Positions 8,532-15,600 of a DNA stretch of 18,137 nucleotides are shown piece by piece; position 1 is the first letter of the stretch; each line of letters starts with the position of its first letter. Source of the DNA: CAYRFQ01 sp964423615. GTDB taxonomy: Bacteria; Planctomycetota; Planctomycetia; Gemmatales; Gemmataceae. Below the pieces are notes generated by a model that worked only from the letters and a program-made list of their open reading frames with translations, made no database searches and had not been told where the DNA came from. Where the stretch lies: NCBI GenBank assembly GCA_964423615.1, contig CAYRFQ010000132.1:1-18137 (forward strand), written 5' to 3'. A program made the translations under genes and the position numbers.

Positions 8532-10382
8532 TTAGACGTATATCTCCACACCTCTGTAGGATGGGCCCGTCATGGTCGTTTCTCCCGCCCCCAAGTGGGC
8601 CCATCCGAGCAACCCAGTGCCCAATTGCAGCGCCACCGGATCGGGCACAAGGCGAACTCTTGTGTCAGAAGGACGCTGCGTGACCAAGCCTACATACTCC
8701 GTGGGCCACGCCGAAGATTTTGAGTAGCGTAACTCGACCCTGTGGTCTGCTGCGTCCCAGTCCGTATCAAAGGAATGCAAGATCTGTCGAAATAGTTCCG
8801 CGGCACCACCCGAGTGGCTCTCGATGATGTCGAAGCAATATTTGTTTAACAAGTTCTGTTCATCCTCAACGTTCCTTTTCAGCTGCTCCGGAACTCCTGG
8901 CGAAACAAACAAAGCATCGATCGAAGGAAACTCCACAAGCACTGGAGATAAGGGAAGAAGCCTTTGGCGACATTCCCGGTCCAAGAACGACTGGGGCGAT
9001 AACATTAAGCGCCCGTTTTCCATCCACAGACACTCCTGATGGATCGACAGAAACTCGGAGTGAAGGTGTCCGTCTTGGTCCCTCAACTCGTCCTGTGAGA
9101 GAACTTCGAGAAGCATCTCTCGCATCGTTCCGAGCTTCTTTGCGTCCGGGTGCTGTTCTAAAAAATCGACCACAGACCAATCGCAACTTCCGAAGTGTTC
9201 CAAACCGCACACTTGTGCACGGAATGGGGTACGTGGTAATACTGGAGGGGTAACACTTTCTCGGAGCGGGGTCTCAGCATCTTCTAACTCTCCACCCCAC
9301 AGGTTCACCCAATACTCTGCAAACCATAGCAGATTCCGTGCCGAGTTGCGTGGCGGCTTCCAAAAAAACTTCAGGTTCGTGGTCCCAAAATCACGTATGT
9401 GCCATGTCCCGCCAAGCAGGTCGAGCACAAAAAACGGATACCAACGACACTCCTCATATCCCCCCGGTAGAGCCGGCTGCCGCCGGTTGCCGGGTTGGAA
9501 AATCAACCGTTCCAGGCTCGTGAGGAACTGCCCTGACGTGCCCTCCGGTTCCTGAAGCCCCTCGGTGACACGAACACCCTCCGTTCGTTGAACGCGGTTT
9601 TTTATGCGTTTCCACCAAACAGAGAAAAACGCCCAACGAAGATCGTTCTCGCGGGATATCAAAGGTTGCACATACTTCAAGCATTCGGGACGCAACAACT
9701 TTTGCAGGACGTTCGCACCGCTGACCTCATTTGGCTGGTAGTGAGATGAGATGTTGTTCTCGCCAACATCCAAATGAAAAACAAAAGGCCCCATCCACCC
9801 CTTCGTTGTGAGTACGGCTTTTTCAGGCAGTTCTGGGAATATGTAGACCTCCGCTCCACGTTTATCCGTGTGTGCCTGCCAAAAAGCCTGGACAATTGCG
9901 GAATCGGGGCCACCCAAAAAAGATGAGGATGTGAAGTCGAGATTGAGTTTCTTGCGCCAGTCTTGGGATAGCTGGCGAAATGGTTTGAAAAAGCCAGGAA
10001 GGTCTCGCTTTCGAAGTACAAACTGTCCAGAAAGCAGCTTTTGCCATTTTCGAGTTTCGGCAGGATCTAGAAAGAGCAAGCGAGTTCCGGTTTGGGGGGC
10101 ATTGAACATCGTAGTTGGAAACTGTTCCGACAATACAATCACTGGTTGACTTGCGGTAGTGAAAGTGTGACAAAACAGCACACCACCTGCCGACGCAGCA
10201 CCGGGAGTTGGGCTCAAGGGAGGGACTGTGAGGTGATCTGCGAGAAGCTGTAAGGCGTCCGTCCACGTGTGGTCGTAGTATTCAGGAGACCAATCACTTC
10301 CGCCTGCTGGAAGAGCTTCCTCCCAACGGTCAAATAGTCCCGGAGTCGGAACACACACAATTAAAAAGTATCTGAGATTCAT
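8532..10382 (-). CDS. Unrecognised 616-aa first gene of the minus operon
   Basis: I do not recognise the family. Two starts are possible: ATG 10382, with GAGG only two bases upstream, and TTG 10397, five codons earlier, which directly abuts AAGGAG. I prefer the ATG. The N-terminus opens with a strand (LRYFLIVCVPTPGLF) but no typical signal peptide. The protein is rich in tryptophan and aromatic residues, with beta-type stretches in the middle (for example GPFVFHLDVGEN). The last 30 residues carry LGTGLLGWAHLG at 587-598, which faintly resembles the C-terminal LG-x-LGWtsWLG pattern of the TssG baseplate protein. The TssG FLPGG-type region was not found, so this is only a hint. It is the promoter-proximal gene of the minus operon, 36 bp before the ClpV-like gene, and divergent from tssK. 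A baseplate or regulatory role would fit its position. Confidence 0.75.
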   Translation of the reverse strand: MNLRYFLIVCVPTPGLFDRWEEALPAGGSDWSPEYYDHTWTDALQLLADHLTVPPLSPTPGAASAGGVLFCHTFTTASQPVIVLSEQFPTTMFNAPQTGTRLLFLDPAETRKWQKLLSGQFVLRKRDLPGFFKPFRQLSQDWRKKLNLDFTSSSFLGGPDSAIVQAFWQAHTDKRGAEVYIFPELPEKAVLTTKGWMGPFVFHLDVGENNISSHYQPNEVSGANVLQKLLRPECLKYVQPLISRENDLRWAFFSVWWKRIKNRVQRTEGVRVTEGLQEPEGTSGQFLTSLERLIFQPGNRRQPALPGGYEECRWYPFFVLDLLGGTWHIRDFGTTNLKFFWKPPRNSARNLLWFAEYWVNLWGGELEDAETPLRESVTPPVLPRTPFRAQVCGLEHFGSCDWSVVDFLEQHPDAKKLGTMREMLLEVLSQDELRDQDGHLHSEFLSIHQECLWMENGRLMLSPQSFLDRECRQRLLPLSPVLVEFPSIDALFVSPGVPEQLKRNVEDEQNLLNKYCFDIIESHSGGAAELFRQILHSFDTDWDAADHRVELRYSKSSAWPTEYVGLVTQRPSDTRVRLVPDPVALQLGTGLLGWAHLGAGETTMTGPSYRGVEIYV

Positions 10383-10415
10383 TTCCTCTTGCCCCAACTC
10401 CTTGCAGGTTCAGAG

Positions 10416-10427
10416 TGTAGTGCTACA
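10416..10427. promoter_or_regulatory. Operator-like short palindrome
   Basis: Five-base arms TGTAG and CTACA flank a two-base centre, 34 bases upstream of the minus operon's ATG and about 60 bases upstream of the plus operon's -35 box. The position suits a regulator that controls both operons, but the repeat is short enough to occur by chance. Confidence 0.2.
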
Positions 10428-10483
10428 TGAAGACCTCTTACGTAGAAAATAGGGTAATCTCAAGCACTATTTCCTGAGGACTC

Positions 10484-10511
10484 TTGACGAGAATCCAACT
10501 AGAATTATATG
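10484..10511 (+). promoter_or_regulatory. Candidate sigma-70-type promoter for the tssK-like operon
   Basis: TTGACG at 10484-10489 matches five of six bases of the -35 consensus. TATATG at 10506-10511 matches four of six bases of the -10 consensus, with a 16-base spacer. The predicted RNA would begin near 10518 and leave a leader of about 50 bases before the ATG at 10569, which has GAGG at 10559-10562. The placement is good, but the host's promoter consensus is unknown. Confidence 0.4.
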
Positions 10512-10568
10512 TGCCTATGCGACAACCAACAATTTACCTCCAGATAATTCGAGTCGACCGAGGAATAT

Positions 10569-11831
10569 ATGATGCATACTTGGCCAAGCTGGCACGACGG
10601 AAAACTTGTCACGGCCGAGCACATGCTGGGCCTGGAGCGGTTTCTGTTGATGCGTGCGGAAATCATTGAGGAAATTCCATTCTCCGGCGTAGAGTATTTT
10701 GATCTCCACAAATCAATAACAGTGGCTCATTCCGAAGAGCAGATAGGCATAACTGTCGCCCACATGACCGGAGTTGCCGTCGGTGGTGCACCCGTTTCGC
10801 TCAGAGGGGGAGAGGATCTCACGATCTTCTTGGCTCGACCGCCTCATGAACAGCATTTGAAGGCGGACCTATGGGTCGAAGTTAACAAGAGAAAAAGCGA
10901 AGAGGCTTTCCCTCCAAAACTGACACTACATGGCGAATTTGTAGAAAACGGCGTAGAAAATGCAGTTGTTTCCAAGGAAAAAGAAGGGGCTTTGTTTCTC
11001 GGGCGATTTTGGCTTCCGACTGAACCGGACGGTAAACCAAGCTTCCTCAAACGGCCCCGGATTCGACGCTTGTCGGCCTTGTCGGAATTCCCGACCGAAG
11101 ACGAGTGGGTCTCCCCGTTTCGGACACAGGTGGAGATTGGGTTGAGAGAGGCCAGAAAGATGACAAATTCAGACCTCTTTCCTCATGTGATCCTTACTTC
11201 CGAGTTGGCTCGCCTTGCATTTGATTGGCCTTCAATCCCTTTGCCAACGCTGATTCGTCGTTGTTGTTATATACAGTGGCTCAATAAGTGGGTCGTAAAC
11301 GCACACCTATACCCCGATCCGCCCACAAGCTCAACATTGCAACAACTCCTACTCACCGAGACCGAACAATTACCACAAGAACTTCGAATGTTGATTACGC
11401 CCATCAAAGCTCGCGAATTCCAAATGGTCAATGGTGGCGTTGACGATCTCGACGGCAAAGACGTGAAGTATCTCCTTCCTGAGTCTACAAATACAGCCAT
11501 TGAAATCCGATTTAAACGTGACTTTGCACAGGGAGAATTCCAATTGCGGCTGCTGAATAAGACTGATGGTTCTCCAATGCTGAACAAGGCAAAGGGCACC
11601 CCGAAGAAAGAAAGGTTGATGTTCAATGCGGACAAACGCGACATCATGTGGATTAGGTGGGAAGAACCGTCAACCAACCTCGAACCAGGTGGATATGCGA
11701 TTTCGGACGAGAGTGGCGAATTAACTCCACCACCTGAAAAAGGTGAGGTTTGGAAGATTTACTTAGTCGATTCCGAGTTGACTCACCGGCTTTTTTATCG
11801 GGAGATTCCAGATGTCCACCAAACTCGATAG
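10569..11831 (+). CDS. tssK: TssK-like baseplate/membrane adaptor
   Basis: 420 aa, starting at ATG 10569 (followed by a second ATG) with GAGG upstream. TssK trimers link the T6SS baseplate to the TssL/TssM membrane complex. The N-terminus has the family signature: WHDGKLVTAEHMLGLER at residues 8-24 matches the TssK pattern W-x-(E/D)-G-M-L-L-x-P-Q-H-F-Q-x-x-x-R in order and spacing. The next 85 residues form the expected beta-rich domain. The middle (about 190-275) is helical and leucine-rich, and 285-400 is a C-terminal domain that would contact the membrane complex. The length is close to the usual 440-450 aa. It is the first gene of the plus operon and its end overlaps the next gene by 20 bp, giving the tssK-tssL-tssM order known from many T6SS clusters. 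The remaining sequence is strongly diverged, so the call rests mainly on the N-terminal motif and gene order. Confidence 0.65.
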   Translation: MMHTWPSWHDGKLVTAEHMLGLERFLLMRAEIIEEIPFSGVEYFDLHKSITVAHSEEQIGITVAHMTGVAVGGAPVSLRGGEDLTIFLARPPHEQHLKADLWVEVNKRKSEEAFPPKLTLHGEFVENGVENAVVSKEKEGALFLGRFWLPTEPDGKPSFLKRPRIRRLSALSEFPTEDEWVSPFRTQVEIGLREARKMTNSDLFPHVILTSELARLAFDWPSIPLPTLIRRCCYIQWLNKWVVNAHLYPDPPTSSTLQQLLLTETEQLPQELRMLITPIKAREFQMVNGGVDDLDGKDVKYLLPESTNTAIEIRFKRDFAQGEFQLRLLNKTDGSPMLNKAKGTPKKERLMFNADKRDIMWIRWEEPSTNLEPGGYAISDESGELTPPPEKGEVWKIYLVDSELTHRLFYREIPDVHQTR

Positions 11832-12834
11832 CTTGGTCCCAACAACTATGGAGCCCGAGAAACTCCAACGGCAATCCTTGCGGCTGATTTACGATCACGA
11901 ACACATTGAAGACCGCCCATTGACACAAGGTTTCTTTGAGGTCCTTCGGCCTATTGAGCGTTACGTCCCACAAGCGAACTTGCGAGCTTGGATTTATGTG
12001 TTGAAAGATTTACAGCCAAACCAACATCCAGAACAAAACAAAGAAGACTTTGAATGTACGAGTAAAGCTCTGTGTGATGAGGACCTCTTGGCTCTTTTCC
12101 CAAAAGACCCGGAAACGGATCGCCACAAACTTCCTCCCTGGACCAGAGCGGTACTCCTCCTGACCATCCACGTCGTTGCGGACAAACTCAGTTATGCTCC
12201 TGATGATCATTTCCTGGAAGTGCATGGGTTGAGTGACACGAGAACATTGAGACCGTCTCTGTACACGGCAGTTGAGGAGTTCTACGATGTCGCCTGCCAG
12301 GAAGATACCCCTGCCGGGCCCATGGCCATGTATTGGTTGGCTCGCGCTCTTCAAGAGTTGGACGGGGAGTGGCTCCGTGAAAAAGTGCAACACGTGGCGG
12401 ATGGAGACTCTGCCGAAGCGGATGGGAACTCCCGCCAGATCATAGGACTCAACACACGTAACTACATGAACCGGCTCTTAACTGGCGAGACCAAAGAGCC
12501 TCTTCACGAGCAGAAAGACCCTGTTCTGAAATTTTTACACCGCAAGTTGAGTTTCGAGCCGGACGACGACCCGAACGCTGTTATACCAGGCAAACTACAG
12601 CCGACGTATTGGGAGATGTTGCTTGCATGGGTCGGAGGCTCCCCAGACAAACTCACTCGTGTTGGTCAAATAGTCCTTGGAGTTGGCGGGGTCGGGCTAC
12701 TTCTCCTCATTTGGGGATTCTATTGGTGGACAAGTGGAGCAACCGAAATCAAAAAATTTGAAAAGAACCACCTCGACAAAATTGTCAAACAGCTGGAGCT
12801 GACCCATGACAAGACAAATCGCAAGAAAGATTAG
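11812..12834 (+). CDS. Tail-anchored membrane protein in TssL (DotU-like) position
   Basis: 340 aa. The start at ATG 11812 lies inside the end of the tssK-like gene (20-bp overlap), with GGGAG at 11800-11804 and a 7-base spacing, so translation is probably coupled. Residues 1-280 look like a soluble, largely helical domain (for example TRAVLLLTIHVVADKL). A single strong membrane helix lies at about 284-306 (VGQIVLGVGGVGLLLLIWGF), followed by a 34-residue basic tail. TssL proteins have a helical cytoplasmic domain and one C-terminal membrane helix and bind TssK and TssM, and this topology and gene order match. The sequence itself lacks an obvious TssL motif, so the call is by topology and context. 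It overlaps the following gene by 29 bp. Confidence 0.5.
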   Translation: MSTKLDSLVPTTMEPEKLQRQSLRLIYDHEHIEDRPLTQGFFEVLRPIERYVPQANLRAWIYVLKDLQPNQHPEQNKEDFECTSKALCDEDLLALFPKDPETDRHKLPPWTRAVLLLTIHVVADKLSYAPDDHFLEVHGLSDTRTLRPSLYTAVEEFYDVACQEDTPAGPMAMYWLARALQELDGEWLREKVQHVADGDSAEADGNSRQIIGLNTRNYMNRLLTGETKEPLHEQKDPVLKFLHRKLSFEPDDDPNAVIPGKLQPTYWEMLLAWVGGSPDKLTRVGQIVLGVGGVGLLLLIWGFYWWTSGATEIKKFEKNHLDKIVKQLELTHDKTNRKKD

Positions 12835-15493
12835 TGTCGGAATCGTTGGCACACCTCGCGTCGGAAAATCTAGCATCCTAGTTTCCTCCTTGAAAGCATT
12901 TAAACGCGAGAATAACCGGTTTGGAATTCCGGCTCCTTATCTCCCTCTCCGTCCAACTATTTCGAAAGACTATCCGGAGTTCGTTGTCGCTGATCGAGAA
13001 AATCGAACAACTTGGACTGGATTAGTCAAAATTGACAGGCAGGTACACGAATTTGTCATCAATGACTTTCGTGGGGGTTTCATCAGCGAGTATTTCGAGG
13101 GTGAGGAGGGAGCAACAGAACTCCCAGAAATCCTCAGCACATGCCAACTCCTGATTCTTGTCCTCGCGCCACATGAATTGACTGATCCGCGTGGGGTCAA
13201 ATGGGTGCTCGACGGAATGATCAAACTTTGTCGAGCTGTTATCCTGATCAAAAAAAAGGCAAACGAACCTGAGCCGATGATTGCTCTCGCGTACAGTAAA
13301 ACCGACGACTATGGAACTGAGCCAGATCGAAATGCACGTATTGTGAGCACCTCGGAAGCTAAACAAGCTCAACGAGCAATTGTTGAAGAAGGAGACAAGG
13401 CGAGGAAACCCGCTGAGGCCGAAGAAGCATGGAAACACTTCTTGAAGGCGCTTCGACCAGACACCACGAAACAATGGCTTTTGGAACAGACTCGACCAAT
13501 CTGGGAAACCATTGGAAAGGAAACGCGTTTTTTCAATGGATACATGGTCGCCGCGGAACCAGAAAACTTACTCTGGGAACCTTGGTGCTCTCGGGGAGGA
13601 CTCCAATTGTTCGCCGACTTCTTCGAATATCTCAAGCTCCATTGCGTGCGGTGGAATTGGTTTAGAATCACCGCTTCAGTTCTCGTGGGCTTGTTTGGGG
13701 TTTTGCTATTCCTGGTGGGCTTCAATTCTTGGCTCACCGGAAATGATATCCGAAAAGCCACAAAAACCGATCTTAGTTACACCGCCATGGAAAAAGCTGT
13801 ACAAGAAAAAGAACTCAACCCCAAAAAACCCAATTGGTTTGGGGGCGATTATGTTGGCCGGTACATGGTGCTCCGCAATATCCAAGAGAAGTATCAAGAA
13901 ATGGGAAATAAGCTCCAAAAAGCTCACAATGATAAGTTCGGAAAACCCGCGGTGTCCGTTTGGCGAGATTGGTATGAACGAAGTTTACCGCAACTGCCTG
14001 ACGAACACAAAAAATCAACAGTACCTATCAGCTTTTCCAAGCGTGAGGTGAAAGTACTGGAGTCAGACGACATTTCAAAAAGTGCCAGTAAGCGCTACAA
14101 GAACGACATCTATCAGCTCAAGAAAATCTCAGACCAGTACGAGAAGGTCCACACATATTTTCAAAACCCGACGGAATCTGACCAAGTAATCTTCAATGGG
14201 TTGGTAGAACTTGCGAAGGAGATTAACGCTGCGAAAGAAGACCACTTTCGTGTTTCTTCGAGTTCGGAGAAAGAGTTGAATCCGATAGTCAAAACGGCTC
14301 TCGATAAATCAATGGAGCGATTGTTAAGTAGTTGTGATGGAGTCGTTCTTGTTTCGCTCTTGCGAACCCAACCGAGCAAAAAGCCTCTGGCTTCGATCTA
14401 CAAGTTTTGCAATCCGTACACCTTGGAAGGTTTCGAGTCCACAGGATTGTCCATTGAGAATAATTACCAGATCAATCTGAAGAGCTCGAAGAAACATCGG
14501 CTGGTCTTGGTCCTAAGGGGATTTAAAGGGAAGGAAGAGTATCTTGTTAACTTTTGGCACCACACTCTCTCGACCAAAACGAACGGCAAAGACGATTTCG
14601 GTGCCCCAATCTCTTTAACTAAGGCCAAATTTCCAACATTCACCAATCTCGTTGAATGCCGATTCGTGCGAGACGACGGCTCTGCCGAACGTTTCAATGT
14701 CTCCTTCCATGATCTGAAAAGTCCTCCACTTTTCTTTCCTGCTGTCCTTGCTGGCGTTCACGGCAGTGCGAACTCAACACCTGATGTCGCTCTGAAAATT
14801 CAAAACGAAGAACACAAGACCGTCCTAGTTAACTGTCTAAAGGACATCTCTTTCGTGCCCGGAAATAACCCATTCCACTTCAGCAATTGGTTGCTGGAAC
14901 GGGAGGACAACAAAGGTGCTTTTCAAGAGAGTGCTGAAGTCGTCCGTGCCCAAAACAGCTCTATTATCAAGCATTCTGTAGGTCGAATTGTATTGAAATT
15001 ACAAAAGGAATACCCACCCAAAAAAGGAGACCTCATTCGAGAGGCGTTAATCGAAGACCTTAAAACCATGCAAAAGTTACTTGAGAATGGGAGTATTCCG
15101 CTTAAGCCAAGCATCATCCCATGCGGACCGGACGATTTGTATGGGTGGGAACGAAGAAACAAATTGCAACTCGCCATCGAGATCGAGTTGCTACGTAAAC
15201 GTTTTCAGCAGAATTTGACCTTGGAAATCGTAATTGACAAACAAAAAGCAAAACCGTTGTTAGCTCTGAAGAATCTGAAAGATGATCAGTTCGCCAAAAA
15301 ACTGACGGAGATTAAAGAGAAATTCAGGAAGGATGCTAGAATCAAGCAGTTGTGTGAACGATTTGAGACGCTGCAGAACCGTAAGGGAACGGCTTGGCGC
15401 GAACTGATGGTAGAGGAAAAGATAACGAATCCTGGTCCCTGGTTAAAACGAGTTGTTCATTCGACTCTTCAATGGATTAGGAACCGAGAATGA
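12806..15493 (+). CDS. Membrane-anchored NTPase in TssM (IcmF-like) position
   Basis: 895 aa. ATG 12806 lies 29 bp inside the previous gene, with GGAG at 12795-12798. The N-terminal domain (about 1-280) is GTPase-like: a P-loop GTPRVGKSS at 15-23, a DFRG at 87-90 in the DxxG switch-II position, strands LLILVLAP around 115-122, and SKTD at 164-167 in place of NKxD. One membrane helix follows at about 286-309. The remaining 585 residues should be periplasmic: helical at 310-480, beta-rich at about 500-700 (RLVLVLRGFKGKEEYLV), then helical to the end. TssM normally has two membrane helices before its NTPase domain, a third after it, a large periplasmic part, and about 1100-1300 aa. This protein has only the third helix. 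It is either a reduced TssM or an unrelated GTPase-membrane protein playing the same part; the order after tssK- and tssL-like genes favours the first. Confidence 0.6.
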   Translation: MTRQIARKISVGIVGTPRVGKSSILVSSLKAFKRENNRFGIPAPYLPLRPTISKDYPEFVVADRENRTTWTGLVKIDRQVHEFVINDFRGGFISEYFEGEEGATELPEILSTCQLLILVLAPHELTDPRGVKWVLDGMIKLCRAVILIKKKANEPEPMIALAYSKTDDYGTEPDRNARIVSTSEAKQAQRAIVEEGDKARKPAEAEEAWKHFLKALRPDTTKQWLLEQTRPIWETIGKETRFFNGYMVAAEPENLLWEPWCSRGGLQLFADFFEYLKLHCVRWNWFRITASVLVGLFGVLLFLVGFNSWLTGNDIRKATKTDLSYTAMEKAVQEKELNPKKPNWFGGDYVGRYMVLRNIQEKYQEMGNKLQKAHNDKFGKPAVSVWRDWYERSLPQLPDEHKKSTVPISFSKREVKVLESDDISKSASKRYKNDIYQLKKISDQYEKVHTYFQNPTESDQVIFNGLVELAKEINAAKEDHFRVSSSSEKELNPIVKTALDKSMERLLSSCDGVVLVSLLRTQPSKKPLASIYKFCNPYTLEGFESTGLSIENNYQINLKSSKKHRLVLVLRGFKGKEEYLVNFWHHTLSTKTNGKDDFGAPISLTKAKFPTFTNLVECRFVRDDGSAERFNVSFHDLKSPPLFFPAVLAGVHGSANSTPDVALKIQNEEHKTVLVNCLKDISFVPGNNPFHFSNWLLEREDNKGAFQESAEVVRAQNSSIIKHSVGRIVLKLQKEYPPKKGDLIREALIEDLKTMQKLLENGSIPLKPSIIPCGPDDLYGWERRNKLQLAIEIELLRKRFQQNLTLEIVIDKQKAKPLLALKNLKDDQFAKKLTEIKEKFRKDARIKQLCERFETLQNRKGTAWRELMVEEKITNPGPWLKRVVHSTLQWIRNRE

Positions 15494-15600
15494 TTGTGAA
15501 ACTATACTGATGACGCAACAAAATCGAATACACCCATAATGCTTTTTCCGACTTGAGTGGCCCCGAGACGTGTTTTTCTATCTACATCATGGGGAGCTAA
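15494..15600. other. Intergenic gap within the plus operon
   Basis: This 107-bp gap is the only break in an otherwise overlapping operon. It has no clear terminator. GGGGAG at 15591-15596 is a strong ribosome binding site for the next gene. TATACT at 15503-15508 looks like a -10 box but has no -35 partner at the proper distance, so a secondary promoter is not demonstrated. Confidence 0.35.

Larger units (their letters stand above)
10383..10568. promoter_or_regulatory. Shared divergent promoter region of both operons
   Basis: This is the only interval from which both operons can start, since the genes on either side read outward. It includes a reasonable sigma-70-type promoter for the plus operon (listed separately) and an operator-like imperfect palindrome, TGTAG-TG-CTACA, at 10416-10427. 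For the minus operon a weak candidate is TTGAGA (on the minus strand, near 10466-10471) with TAAGAG 17 bases on, which I would not rely on. No sigma-54 -24/-12 element was found in the interval. Confidence 0.6.

Noticed and set aside
7803..8723. Long plus-strand reading frame of 306 codons
   Set aside because: It lies antisense to the 5' part of the ClpV-like gene and the 3' end of the 616-aa gene. Its translation has no domain or good start, while the opposite strand has clear AAA+ motifs.
10590..10610. TGGCACG resembling a sigma-54 -24 element
   Set aside because: The -12 partner (TTGT) is 9 bases away instead of the required 4, and the site lies inside the tssK-like coding sequence.
10484..10669. 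Short plus-strand frame before and overlapping the tssK-like gene
   Set aside because: It would need a TTG start inside the presumed -35 box and runs out of frame into the tssK-like gene, which has a better start and a family motif.
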